A stretch of 64,000 nt of DNA from an uncultured Eubacteriales bacterium (GTDB taxonomy: Bacteria > Bacillota > Clostridia > Oscillospirales > Butyricicoccaceae), in assembly GCA_910585875.1 (NCBI GenBank), contig CAJUIK010000005.1:1-64000 (forward strand), read 5' to 3'. Shown in pieces: positions 1 through 7,176 of this stretch. The position numbers and the translations under genes were made by a program. Every line of letters starts with the position of its first letter. The stretch's first letter is position 1. Under the pieces are notes generated by a model. The model was not told the origin of the DNA. It did no database searches and worked only from the letters and a program-made list of their open reading frames with translations.

Positions 1-49
1 AACTGCCTTATTATATGTTGTTTTTTGGCTTGTCCTTTATGCGTACTGA

Positions 50-292
50 CCTTATGCTCAAAAAAGAAATGTTCAGCTCATCCAAATTGCCAACGGAAAC
101 ATACAAGAACGCATAGCCGACGAAACAAAAAAGCGTCCTGCGCAAGAACAATTTGCCTTGGAACAAAGGCGGATGGGAAAAACATATCAAGGAATTGCGC
201 AGTTGATGAATTTACAATGCCACAAAGCCCGGGTGCTGATTCAAACCGCCAACTGGGAAATTGAGCAAGAAATCTGCAATAATCCAATATAA
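50..292 (+). pseudogene. gene remnant of unknown type
   Basis: Frame 2 stays open from the stop at 47-49 to a stop at 290-292 and reads like genuine protein, including the stretches ERIADETKKRPAQEQ and GKTYQGIAQLMNLQCHKARV, the latter helix-turn-helix-like. There is no start codon near the left end, and a stop interrupts the same frame just upstream, so this looks like the 3' remnant of a longer gene cut by a stop or frameshift. The surrounding DNA is AT-richer than the rest of the window, which suggests acquired DNA. I do not recognise the family. A sigma-region-4-like or mobilisation protein is possible but unproven. Confidence 0.3.
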
Positions 293-366
293 TAGAACAG
301 TCCTCGAAGTTGAGGGAAAAAAATTTATTGGTCGCTCTGTCGCAATTCGCTGGGCAAAAAATCAGA

Positions 367-395
367 TTGACATTTCGGCAAAATTGAACTATACT
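367..395 (+). promoter_or_regulatory. antitoxin RNA promoter, copy 1
   Basis: TTGACA at 367-372, a 17-base spacer and TATACT at 390-395 form a near-consensus sigma-A promoter. It predicts a start near 402, reading toward the 3' end of the minus-strand toxin gene. Confidence 0.75.
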
Positions 396-401
396 GAATA
401 C

Positions 402-491
402 AGAACAAGGGTGCTACCGGACAAACGGTTAGCTCCCTACTGGATTACAGAAGTAACCGCAGGCTGGGGAGCATGGCGGTTACTTCTTTTT
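402..491 (+). ncRNA. type I antitoxin RNA, copy 1
   Basis: A short untranslated RNA of about 90 nucleotides is predicted from the promoter at 367-395. It ends in an intrinsic terminator: AGAAGTAACCGC at 449-460 pairs with GCGGTTACTTCT at 476-487, followed by a T-run. The RNA is antisense to the last codons and the 3' untranslated part of the toxin mRNA, the arrangement known for TxpA/RatA-like and clostridial type I modules. Ends are inferred, not measured. Confidence 0.65.
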
Positions 492-566
492 ATTGACCTG
501 AAGAAACAGGGCAATAATGTCGATGATTAAAATACCAATCTGAATCAAATCAGAGTATGTAACCAT
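480..566 (-). CDS. holin-like type I toxin, copy 1
   Basis: A 28-residue hydrophobic peptide starts MVTYSDLIQIGILIIDII and ends in the basic tail NKKK. This is the classic form of the small Hol_Tox/Fst/TxpA-type toxins: a short polar start, one membrane helix and a lysine tail. Members depolarise or disrupt the cell's own membrane when not silenced by antisense RNA. The start is fixed by an AGGGGGG ribosome site at 574-580, seven bases upstream. That site is held in a hairpin (see 574-598), which suggests translational locking. Copy 2 differs at two residues, both conservative (I10L, I15V). Confidence 0.85.
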   Translation of the reverse strand: MVTYSDLIQIGILIIDIIALFLQVNKKK

Positions 567-573
567 TTGACAG

Positions 574-598
574 CCCCCCTTTCTCAAAAATCAGGGGG
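574..598 (-). promoter_or_regulatory. hairpin sequestering toxin ribosome site, copy 1
   Basis: On the toxin mRNA, CCCCCT (complement of 593-598) can pair with the AGGGGG part of the ribosome site (complement of 575-580). This would hide the site before the start at 566. A second hairpin, CCCCTG/CAGGGG at 609-626, lies just upstream in the leader. Copy 2 has the same elements. Confidence 0.55.
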
Positions 599-727
599 AC
601 AAGAAGCGCCCCTGTCTGTGCAGGGGAACTAACCGCTTGCCGTTTATCGGTAGTGCCAATCTCACCTTACCATAAAAATCGTCAAAAAGCAACCATATCG
701 GCGCAATTCGCTGGGCAAAAAATCAGA

Positions 728-756
728 TTGACATTTCAGCAAATTTGAACTATACT
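728..756 (+). promoter_or_regulatory. antitoxin RNA promoter, copy 2
   Basis: TTGACA at 728-733 and TATACT at 751-756 are separated by 17 bases. The layout is the same as in copy 1. Confidence 0.75.
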
Positions 757-762
757 GAATAC

Positions 763-858
763 AGAACAAGGGCGCTACCGGACAAACGGTTAGCCCCTGT
801 GCAATCGTTCGTTTAAGAAGTGACCGCTTGCTTGGGAGCTGGGCGGTTACTTCTTTTT
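763..858 (+). ncRNA. type I antitoxin RNA, copy 2
   Basis: The predicted RNA of about 95 nucleotides ends in a hairpin made by GAAGTGACCGC (817-827) and GCGGTTACTTC (843-853) with one G-U pair and a T-run. The segment between promoter and hairpin differs from copy 1 at about 795-816, so the two antitoxins may discriminate between the two toxin mRNAs. Confidence 0.6.
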
Positions 859-933
859 ATTGACCTGAAGAAACAGGGCAATAATATCAACGATTAAAAT
901 ACCGAGCTGAATTAAATCAGAGTATGTAACCAT
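847..933 (-). CDS. holin-like type I toxin, copy 2
   Basis: A 28-residue peptide starts MVTYSDLIQLGILIVDII and carries the same NKKK tail as copy 1. It has the same ribosome site seven bases upstream of the start and the same leader hairpins. It is the better match to the commonly annotated putative holin-like toxin peptides of Firmicutes. The coding sequence is intact, and its 3' end overlaps the predicted antitoxin RNA. Function is inferred from family and layout. Confidence 0.85.
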   Translation of the reverse strand: MVTYSDLIQLGILIVDIIALFLQVNKKK

Positions 934-1095
934 TTGACAGCCCCCCTTTCTCAAAAATCAGGGGGACAAGAAGCGCCCCTGTCTGTGCAGGGGAACTAAC
1001 CGCTTGCCGTTTATCGGTAGCGCCAACCTCACCTTACCATAAAAATCGTCAAAAAGCAACCATATCGGCGCAATTTGCCGGGCAAAAAAATCAGA
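934..1095. other. toxin leader copy 2 and repeat junction
   Basis: This stretch repeats 567-727 almost base for base. On the minus strand it holds the toxin mRNA leader with its two hairpins. Candidate toxin promoter elements lie in the complement of about 1035-1060, but I could not settle on one. I see no gene here. Confidence 0.5.
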
Positions 1096-1124
1096 TTGAC
1101 ATTTCAGCAAAATTGAACTATACT
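1096..1124 (+). promoter_or_regulatory. orphan antitoxin promoter, copy 3
   Basis: TTGACA at 1096-1101 and TATACT at 1119-1124 with a 17-base spacer are retained although the toxin has gone. The downstream hairpin has decayed to seven pairs, GAAGTAA (1180-1186) with TTACTTC (1210-1216). Confidence 0.6.
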
Positions 1125-1209
1125 GAATACAGAACAAGGGCGCTACCAGATAAACGGTTAGTTCCCCTGCTGGATTACGGAAGTAACCGCGAGCTTGGGG
1201 GCGTGGTGA

Positions 1210-1239
1210 TTACTTCTTTTTATTGACCTGAAGAAACAA
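1210..1239 (-). pseudogene. toxin 3' remnant, copy 3
   Basis: Only the last codons, encoding LFLQVNKKK and the stop, survive. Upstream on this strand the sequence changes abruptly into the terminator at 1245-1277, so the membrane helix, start and ribosome site are missing. This is a deletion relic of a third unit. Confidence 0.65.
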
Positions 1240-1244
1240 ATAGC

Positions 1245-1277
1245 AAAAGAGCCGCCTTTCATCGAGGCGGCTCTTTT
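1245..1277. terminator. bidirectional intrinsic terminator
   Basis: AAAAGAGCCGCC (1245-1256) pairs perfectly with GGCGGCTCTTTT (1266-1277), with T-runs on both strands. It separates the toxin array from the GNAT-TetR operon. Confidence 0.75.
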
Positions 1278-1361
1278 GTTGCGTCTTTTCGGAGCAAGAC
1301 GGCCATTACGGCGGGACACAATAGAAATATATTTCTCAGATCCTTTCGCTCTGCTCCTCCC

Positions 1362-1419
1362 TTGACAAAGCGACAATCCTGTCGTATACTGTTGCCGCAC
1401 CAAAAGAGACAATATTGTC
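1362..1419 (+). promoter_or_regulatory. promoter with paired TetR operator
   Basis: The promoter is TTGACA (1362-1367), 17 bases, TATACT (1385-1390). An imperfect GACA-4-TGTC dyad at 1372-1383 lies inside the spacer, and a perfect palindrome GACAATATTGTC at 1408-1419 lies just after the predicted start. Their centres are 36 bases apart. The co-transcribed TetR protein is the obvious candidate ligand, giving autorepression. That link is inference; the palindromes are directly visible. Confidence 0.7.
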
Positions 1420-1443
1420 GTTTTTATCAAAGGAGGAAATCCC

Positions 1444-1959
1444 ATGAATTTCACACTGCGCCCCTGGCGGGCGGAAGACGCGGCCAGCTTGGCCCAGGCG
1501 GCCAACGACCCGGCTGTGGCCGCCAATCTGAGGGACGTTTTCCCCTGTCCCTATACCTTGGCCGACGCCCAGCGCTTTATCGAAAGCTGCCTCGCCCAGC
1601 AGGGACAGGACATCGTCTACGCGATCACCATCGGCGGCAGGGCCGTGGGCGGCGTCAGCGTCCAGCTTCAAAGCGATATTTACCGCAAATCCGCCGAGCT
1701 GGGGTACTGGCTGGCCCAGCCCTATTGGGGCCAGGGCGTGATGACCCAGGTTGTGAACCGGGTCTGCCAAGAGGCGTTCGGGCGCTTTGATATCGTCCGC
1801 ATTTACGCCGAACCCTTCGCCCACAACGCCGGCTCCCGGCGGGTTTTGGAAAAAGCGGGCTTTTCCCTGGAGGGCGTCATGCGAGACGGCGCCGTCAAAA
1901 ACGGCCGGATCCTTTCCTACTGTATGTATTCCCTGCTGCGCCGGGAGGCGGGCCTCTAA
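1444..1959 (+). CDS. GNAT N-acetyltransferase, RimJ/RimL-like
   Basis: This is a 171-residue single-domain acetyl-CoA-dependent acetyltransferase of the RimJ/RimL (ribosomal protein or small-molecule N-acetylation) type. The N-terminus MNFTLRPWRAEDAASLAQAA and the acetyl-CoA loop WGQGV at residues 95-99 are typical, as is the C-terminal NAGSRRVLEKAGF. An AGGAGG site lies at 1431-1436. The TetR gene follows after three bases, so the pair forms an operon under the operator-bearing promoter at 1362. The substrate is unknown. Co-regulation with a TetR sensor fits a role in resistance to a small molecule, but this is only an inference. Confidence 0.88.
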   Translation: MNFTLRPWRAEDAASLAQAANDPAVAANLRDVFPCPYTLADAQRFIESCLAQQGQDIVYAITIGGRAVGGVSVQLQSDIYRKSAELGYWLAQPYWGQGVMTQVVNRVCQEAFGRFDIVRIYAEPFAHNAGSRRVLEKAGFSLEGVMRDGAVKNGRILSYCMYSLLRREAGL

Positions 1960-1962
1960 ACC

Positions 1963-2535
1963 ATGGGCCAAAAAGCAGAAAGCACCAAGGAGCTCATCCG
2001 GCGGGAGGCCTACCGCCTCTTTGCGGACAAGGGCTTTCAGGCGGTGACTATGGCGGATATCTGCCGGCAAACCGGCCTCAGCCGGGGCGGCTTATATCGG
2101 TATTACGCCAATACCGGCCAGATTCTATCGGAAATTCTATCGGCAGAGCCTTCTGTTATGGACCGCATCCAGCGCCGCGAAAGCGCCGCCGCTATTTTGG
2201 AGGATTTGCTGTCCCTTCTCCGGGAGGAAATCTTGGACAAAAAAAACTCTCTGAGCCTGGCTATTTATGAATATGCCAACCTGGGCAACCAGGAATTGTT
2301 CGTCAGCCTCCACCGCCGGGCCAAACAGCGCTGGATCCGCCTGATTCAATACGGCGTGGAAACTGGCGAATTTCAGCCCGCGGACCCGGAACAGGCTTCG
2401 GATATGATTCTCTATTATTATCAGGGCCTGCGGCTCTGGTCCCGGGTGATCCCCTTTGACGAACAAACCGTCCAGCGCTATATCCAAACCGTCCGTCTTC
2501 TGGCGGGCCGCGGCCAGGGGGAAGATCTCCGTTAG
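1963..2535 (+). CDS. TetR/AcrR family regulator
   Basis: This 190-residue dimeric repressor has an N-terminal helix-turn-helix at about residues 27-50, including MADICRQTGLSRGGLYRYY, a textbook TetR signature. The variable C-terminal ligand domain is rich in Tyr and Leu. It starts three bases after the GNAT stop and so is co-transcribed with it. The likely targets are the GACAAT-type palindromes in the operon promoter. The ligand is unknown. Confidence 0.9.
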   Translation: MGQKAESTKELIRREAYRLFADKGFQAVTMADICRQTGLSRGGLYRYYANTGQILSEILSAEPSVMDRIQRRESAAAILEDLLSLLREEILDKKNSLSLAIYEYANLGNQELFVSLHRRAKQRWIRLIQYGVETGEFQPADPEQASDMILYYYQGLRLWSRVIPFDEQTVQRYIQTVRLLAGRGQGEDLR

Positions 2536-2587
2536 CGCTCAGATTGTTTCCCTCGGCGCTTTGCCGCCATATTTTTGTTTTTCCCTC

Positions 2588-2686
2588 TTGCTTATAGGCC
2601 GGGGTCGGGTCTATACTGTGTGATATACAGATATACGTCCATTGAACCCGCCTCTTCGGCGACGTCCCTCCGGCGCCCAGCGCCGG
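2588..2686 (+). promoter_or_regulatory. trkA promoter and leader hairpin
   Basis: TTGCTT (2588-2593), an 18-base spacer and TATACT (2612-2617) drive trkAH. The leader contains the stem CCGGCGC/GCGCCGG at 2670-2686 a few bases before the ribosome site AAGGAG. It has no T-run, so it may affect translation rather than termination. Confidence 0.55.
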
Positions 2687-2705
2687 GGCAAGAAGGAGAT
2701 AGTTT

Positions 2706-4070
2706 ATGAAAATCGTTATTGTGGGCGGCGGCAAAGTGGGGACCATGCTCACAGAGCTGCTGTCTCAGGAGGATCACGACGTGGTGGTCATCGACACCAA
2801 CCAACGAGTTGTGGAGCAGCTTTCCAACCGCTATGACGTGATGGCCGCGGCGGGCAACGGCGCCACCCTGCGGGCGCAGCAGGAAGCTGGAGTCAAAGGC
2901 TCCGATTTGTTGGTGGCCGTCACTTCCGACGACCTGACGAATATGCTTTGCTGCCTGGTGGCCAAAAAGATCGGCGCCAAACAAACCATGGCCCGTATCC
3001 GCAACCCGGAATATGCCGACCAGCTTCACCTGATGCAGGAGGAACTGGGCCTGAGCATGGTAGTCAACCCCGAGCAGGTGGCCGCTTCTGAAATTGGCCG
3101 AATGCTCACCTTCCCCTCCGCTCTTCAGCTGGATTCCTTTTCCCGGGGCCGGGTGGAGCTGATTGAAATCCGTCTGACGGAGGACAGCCCCTTGGCAGGC
3201 CGCGATTTGATCTGGTTTACCGCCAAATACCCCTTCAAAGTGCTGATCGGCGCTGTGGAGCGCCGGGGCGAGGTGACCATTCCCCGGGGCGATTTCGTCA
3301 TGCAGGCTGGGGACAGGCTGCACCTGGCGGGGCAGCACTCCTCCATCGTCTCCCTCTGCCGCAAGCTGAAAATCTTAAAAGAGCGGGTGCGGAACGTCAC
3401 CATCGTAGGCGGCAGCCGCCTGGGCTATTATCTGGCCCGCAGCCTGCTGGACAACGGCATTTCCGTCAAGCTCATCGAGCAGCGGGAAGAGCGCTGCATG
3501 GAGCTGAGCCAGTTGCTGCCCAAAGCCCTGATCATTCATGGAGACGGCGCCCAGCACGAGCTGCTGTTGGAGGAACGGGTGGAGCAAAGCGACGCCCTCA
3601 TCGCCCTCACCGGCATGGACGAGGAAAACATCGTCCTCTCCTTATTTTCCCAGACGCTGGGCATCAGCAAAGTGGTGACAAAAATCAGCCGCCCTTCCTT
3701 TTCTCCAGCGATGCTGGATAAGCTGGGGCTGGACAGCGTCGTCACCCCCTCCCGGCTCACCGCCTCCAGCATCCTGCGCTATGTGCGGGCCATGCAAAAC
3801 GCCTCCCCGGGCAGCCAGATTCAAACGCTGCACCACATCGTGGGCGGGCAGGCCGAAGCCCTGGAATTCCGGGTCAACCGCCAATGGCCCTATGCCGGCG
3901 CCCGCCTGCAAGACCTCAACCTTCGGAACCATCTGCTGATCGCCGGTATTCTGCGCAAGGGCCGGCTGATCATCCCCAACGGCCAATCCACCATCGAGGT
4001 GGGGGATAACGTGATTATTTTCACCGCAGGCCAGCATTTGAAAAGCCTGACGGACATCCTGAAAGGCTGA
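2706..4070 (+). CDS. trkA: Trk potassium uptake NAD-binding subunit TrkA
   Basis: This 454-residue cytoplasmic gating subunit of the Trk potassium channel/transporter has the full-length double layout. A first Rossmann RCK_N domain begins KIVIVGGGKVGTML, followed by a TrkA_C domain at about 140-220. A second Rossmann domain begins around residue 228 (NVTIVGGSRLGYYL), and a second TrkA_C domain closes the protein. It binds NAD(H) or nucleotides and controls the TrkH pore encoded 11 bases downstream. The start follows an AAGGAGATAG ribosome site. Confidence 0.95.
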   Translation: MKIVIVGGGKVGTMLTELLSQEDHDVVVIDTNQRVVEQLSNRYDVMAAAGNGATLRAQQEAGVKGSDLLVAVTSDDLTNMLCCLVAKKIGAKQTMARIRNPEYADQLHLMQEELGLSMVVNPEQVAASEIGRMLTFPSALQLDSFSRGRVELIEIRLTEDSPLAGRDLIWFTAKYPFKVLIGAVERRGEVTIPRGDFVMQAGDRLHLAGQHSSIVSLCRKLKILKERVRNVTIVGGSRLGYYLARSLLDNGISVKLIEQREERCMELSQLLPKALIIHGDGAQHELLLEERVEQSDALIALTGMDEENIVLSLFSQTLGISKVVTKISRPSFSPAMLDKLGLDSVVTPSRLTASSILRYVRAMQNASPGSQIQTLHHIVGGQAEALEFRVNRQWPYAGARLQDLNLRNHLLIAGILRKGRLIIPNGQSTIEVGDNVIIFTAGQHLKSLTDILKG

Positions 4071-4081
4071 GGCAAGGCTCC

Positions 4082-5536
4082 ATGAATTATAAAATGATCC
4101 GCTATATGCTGGGCCAGGTCGTCCGCACAGAGGGTTTTCTCATGCTGCTGCCCAGCCTCTGCTCCCTGCTTTATGGGGAGCACCGGCATTTTTTCCTGTT
4201 TCTCACCATGTCCTTCCTGCTGATTTCCGGCGGCTCCTATCTGTGCTGGAAAACGCCCCGCAACCGCACGTTTTACGCGGCGGAGGGCTTTGTAATGGTG
4301 GCTCTGTCCTGGGTCTTTTTGTCCGCCTTAGGCGCCCTTCCCTTCTGGATTTCCGGGCAGATCCCCAGCTTTATCGACGCCTTTTTTGAAACGGTTTCTG
4401 GCTTTACCACCACCGGCTCCAGCATTCTAAACGACGTGGAGGCCCTATCCCACGGGATGCTGTTTTGGCGCAGCTTCACCCATTGGATCGGCGGTATGGG
4501 GGTTCTGGTATTCGTGCTGGCCATTCTGCCCATGTCCGGCGGCTGGGCTATGCACTTGATGCGGGCCGAAGCGCCGGGGCCCGAGGTGGGCAAGCTGGTT
4601 TCCAAACTGCGCTCCACAGCCAAAATCCTCTATGGCATTTATGTGGCTCTGACGCTGCTTCAAGTGCTGCTTTTGTGCGCGGGGCATATGCCTCTGTTCG
4701 ACAGCCTGCTCACCGCCTTTGGAACGGCGGGCACCGGCGGCTTCGGCATCAAAAACACCAGCATCGCCTTTTATCAAAGCGCTTATGCAGACGTCGTAAT
4801 CAGCGTCTTTATGCTGCTTTTCGGCGTCAATTTCAACCTGTTCTATCTGATGCTGGCGGGGCAGGTCGGCCGGGCCCTGAAAAGCGAAGAACTCCGGTAT
4901 TATCTGGGTATTGTGGCCGCCGCCACTTTGCTCATCGCCTGCAACACCTTGCCCTACTACGAAAAATTCTCCACCGCTTTGCGCTATTCTTTTTTCCAGG
5001 TGTCTTCTATCATCACCACCACCGGCTTTACCACAGCCAATTATGATCTATGGCCCGGCTTTTCCCAGTGTATCCTGGTGCTGCTGATGTTCATCGGCGC
5101 CTGCGCCGGCTCCACCGGCGGCGGCCTGAAAATTTCCCGTATCGTCATCCTGTTCAAAGGCGCCCGGCGGGAAATCAGCCGCATGACCCATCCCCGGGCA
5201 GTCAGCGCCGTCCGCTTTGAAGGCCGGGTGGTGGAAAACGACACGGTGCAAAAGGTCTTCATCTATTTTATCACCTTCATGGCGCTGTTCGCCGGCTCCG
5301 TGCTGTTGATCTCCCTCAATGAGTTTGATTTCACCTCCACTTTTACCGCCGTGGCCGCCTGCATCAACAACATCGGCCCCGGCCTGAATATCGTGGGCGC
5401 AACAGGCAATTTTTCTCAGTTCAGCGCCTTTTCCAAGCTGATCCTCTCGCTGGATATGCTGGTGGGCCGTCTGGAGATTTTTCCCATGCTCATGCTGTTC
5501 TCCCCCGCCGTCTGGCGCCTGCGGAAAAAGGAATAA
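4082..5536 (+). CDS. trkH: Trk potassium uptake membrane subunit TrkH
   Basis: This 484-residue integral membrane pore protein has four selectivity-filter repeats: SGFTTTGSS, GTAGTGGFG, ITTTGFTTA and NNIGPGL. Many hydrophobic segments lie between them, as in TrkH/KtrB proteins. It pairs with TrkA directly upstream to make a complete potassium importer. A terminator follows at 5600-5627. No cyclic-di-AMP riboswitch is evident in the leader. Confidence 0.95.
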   Translation: MNYKMIRYMLGQVVRTEGFLMLLPSLCSLLYGEHRHFFLFLTMSFLLISGGSYLCWKTPRNRTFYAAEGFVMVALSWVFLSALGALPFWISGQIPSFIDAFFETVSGFTTTGSSILNDVEALSHGMLFWRSFTHWIGGMGVLVFVLAILPMSGGWAMHLMRAEAPGPEVGKLVSKLRSTAKILYGIYVALTLLQVLLLCAGHMPLFDSLLTAFGTAGTGGFGIKNTSIAFYQSAYADVVISVFMLLFGVNFNLFYLMLAGQVGRALKSEELRYYLGIVAAATLLIACNTLPYYEKFSTALRYSFFQVSSIITTTGFTTANYDLWPGFSQCILVLLMFIGACAGSTGGGLKISRIVILFKGARREISRMTHPRAVSAVRFEGRVVENDTVQKVFIYFITFMALFAGSVLLISLNEFDFTSTFTAVAACINNIGPGLNIVGATGNFSQFSAFSKLILSLDMLVGRLEIFPMLMLFSPAVWRLRKKE

Positions 5537-5599
5537 TCGGCCAATCGGGCAAAGCCTGACGCCGATTCTCCGCCGCAATAAAACAACTCGATTGTTTGA

Positions 5600-5632
5600 A
5601 GAGACGCTTTTTCCCAAAGGCGTCTCTTTTTT
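5600..5632 (+). terminator. trkAH terminator
   Basis: AGAGACGC (5600-5607) pairs with GCGTCTCT (5620-5627), followed by TTTTTT. Confidence 0.8.
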
Positions 5633-5684
5633 ACCCCCCTCAAAGGGGCATCAATTCCCTGCCGGCTGCATAAAAATCACCGTC

Positions 5685-5709
5685 CGCCCAGGTCTGTCTG
5701 GGCGATTTT
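5685..5709 (+). terminator. terminator-like hairpin in symporter leader
   Basis: CGCCCAG (5685-5691) pairs with CTGGGCG (5698-5704), followed by ATTTT. It ends only about 14 bases before the ribosome site of the next gene. It could be an attenuator or a weak second terminator for trkH. Confidence 0.35.
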
Positions 5710-5731
5710 CTCAAAAGTGGAGGCGATTTTT

Positions 5732-7111
5732 TTGATTTCTCGTTTCAACAGCCTGCTGTGGGACCCGTTTCTGCTGATTTTGCTCTGCGGCTCGGGAATC
5801 TATTTTACCTTCTTATTCCGCTTCGTCCAGGCGCGGCGCTTCGGCGCTGCCTGGCGGCAGGCTTTGGGCAAAAAGAAGGGCGGGCCGGGAGTGTCTTCCT
5901 TCCAAGCCCTAGCCTCCGCAGTAGCCGCCCAAGTGGGAGCGGGAAACCTGGCTGGAGCGGCTGCGGCCATCTCCGCCGGCGGGCCGGGAGCGGTTTTCTG
6001 GATGTGGGCCAGCGCCTTTTTCGGCATGGCCTCCTCCTATGCCGAGGCGCTGATGGCCCAGAACTATAAAACCTGCCGCCGAGGCCGGGTTTTGGGCGGG
6101 CCGGCTTACTATATCCGAGCGGCTTTTCCCAGCCCTTTGGGGCGATGCCTGGCCGGGCTGTTCGCTCTGCTGATGATTTTTGCCCTGGGCTTTGTGGGGG
6201 CCATGGTGCAGGCCAATACCATCAGCGATTCCTTTGGCGCCGCCTTCGGCCTCCGCCCTTTGTCCGTGGGTCTGGCGGTAGCCGCCTTATGCCTTCCTGT
6301 ATTTTGGGGCGGCATGGAGCGGATGGCCTCTTTTTCCGCCAAGCTGGCGCCGGCCATGACGGGGTTTTACTTGCTGGGCGCGCTTTTCGTCCTGGCCTCC
6401 CGGCGGCAGTTCATCCTGCCCGCCCTCCGGGACGTGGCGCTGGGGGCCTTTTGCCCCCAGGCCTTGGCCGGCGGGATGGCGGGGATTACGGTGAAACAGG
6501 CTTTCCGGCTGGGGGTGGCTCGAGGGCTTTTTTCCAACGAAGCCGGCATGGGTTCCGCCCCCCACGCCCACGCCTTAGCCCAGGCGGACCACCCAGCCCA
6601 GCAGGGTTATGTGGCGATGTTGGGAGTTTTCATCGATACCTTTGTGGTGCTGACTCTCACGGTCTTAGTCATTCTGACCAGCGGCGTCTATCAGCCCGGC
6701 GGGCCCGTACAGGGCGCCGCCCTGACTCAGGCCGGCTTCGCCGTCTCTTTGGGCCCTTGGGGCGGCCCTTTTATCGCCTGCTGCCTGTTTTTCTTCGCCT
6801 ATTCCTCCATTTTAGGATGGCATTTTTTCGGCGCGGCCAATCTGCGCTATCTGTTCGGCGGCCGGGGCTTGGGGCTTTACCGGGCCGGGGCCTGCCTGTG
6901 CATTGTGCTGGTCGCCCTGACCCAGACGGGACGGATGTGGGAGCTGACCGACCTGTGCATGGGCCTGGCCGCCCCCCTCAACCTGCTGGCCCTGCTGCGC
7001 CTATCGCCCCAGGCCGCCGCCCTCACCCGGGATTACGACAGCCGGCTGGAACGCCCCCGCCGAGGAAAGCAAAAAAAGTCGCCGGCGCTTGCAAAACTGC
7101 CCAAAGGCTGA
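5732..7111 (+). CDS. alanine/glycine:cation symporter (AGCS family)
   Basis: About 459 residues with around ten membrane segments; this is a sodium- or proton-coupled importer of alanine or glycine. Family marks are LLWDPFLLILLCGSGIYFTF at the start, QALASAVAAQVGAGNLAGAA, the segment GGPGAVFWMWASAFFGM, and LFSNEAGMGSAPHAHA in the middle. I place the start at TTG 5732 because GGAGG (5719-5723) lies eight bases before it. An in-frame GTG at 5717 would add five residues but has no ribosome site. The C-terminus is a short basic tail. No glycine riboswitch is seen upstream. Confidence 0.9.
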   Translation: MISRFNSLLWDPFLLILLCGSGIYFTFLFRFVQARRFGAAWRQALGKKKGGPGVSSFQALASAVAAQVGAGNLAGAAAAISAGGPGAVFWMWASAFFGMASSYAEALMAQNYKTCRRGRVLGGPAYYIRAAFPSPLGRCLAGLFALLMIFALGFVGAMVQANTISDSFGAAFGLRPLSVGLAVAALCLPVFWGGMERMASFSAKLAPAMTGFYLLGALFVLASRRQFILPALRDVALGAFCPQALAGGMAGITVKQAFRLGVARGLFSNEAGMGSAPHAHALAQADHPAQQGYVAMLGVFIDTFVVLTLTVLVILTSGVYQPGGPVQGAALTQAGFAVSLGPWGGPFIACCLFFFAYSSILGWHFFGAANLRYLFGGRGLGLYRAGACLCIVLVALTQTGRMWELTDLCMGLAAPLNLLALLRLSPQAAALTRDYDSRLERPRRGKQKKSPALAKLPKG

Positions 7112-7117
7112 TATACT

Positions 7118-7150
7118 TATTTGTACCTTTCGCCGGCTTCGGCGAAAGGG
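7118..7150 (+). other. hairpin before proS
   Basis: CCTTTCGCCG and CGGCGAAAGG form a perfect ten-pair stem with loop GCTT (about 7126-7149). No T-run follows. It sits in the 65-base gap before proS. No T-box architecture is present. Confidence 0.4.
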
Positions 7151-7176
7151 CAAATCTAATAGAAGAGGGATAGACA

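Larger units (their letters stand above)
341..1240. repeat. tandem array of type I toxin-antitoxin units
   Basis: Three direct repeats begin at about 341, 702 and 1069, with unit lengths of 361 and 367 bases and a truncated third. Each intact unit carries an antisense-RNA promoter on the plus strand, a terminator hairpin, and a 28-residue toxin ORF on the minus strand. The unit's right part, including the motifs CAGCCCCCCTTTCTC and GCCGTTTATCGGTAG, is almost identical between copies 1 and 2. Copy 3 stops a few codons into the toxin's 3' end, where an unrelated terminator begins. Confidence 0.85.

Noticed and set aside
261..530. 89-codon plus-strand frame across toxin copy 1
   Set aside because: It contains the antitoxin promoter and terminator, and it is the antisense of the toxin gene. 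The frame is not kept in copy 2.
341..1240. CRISPR array
   Set aside because: Repeat units are about 360 bases with conserved coding and promoter parts, not short repeats with unique spacers.
2618..2705. Cyclic-di-AMP (ydaO) riboswitch before trkA
   Set aside because: The leader is only about 85 bases with one simple hairpin, too short and lacking the expected architecture.
7112..7176. T-box leader before proS
   Set aside because: Only 65 bases with one hairpin; no T-box sequence or antiterminator.
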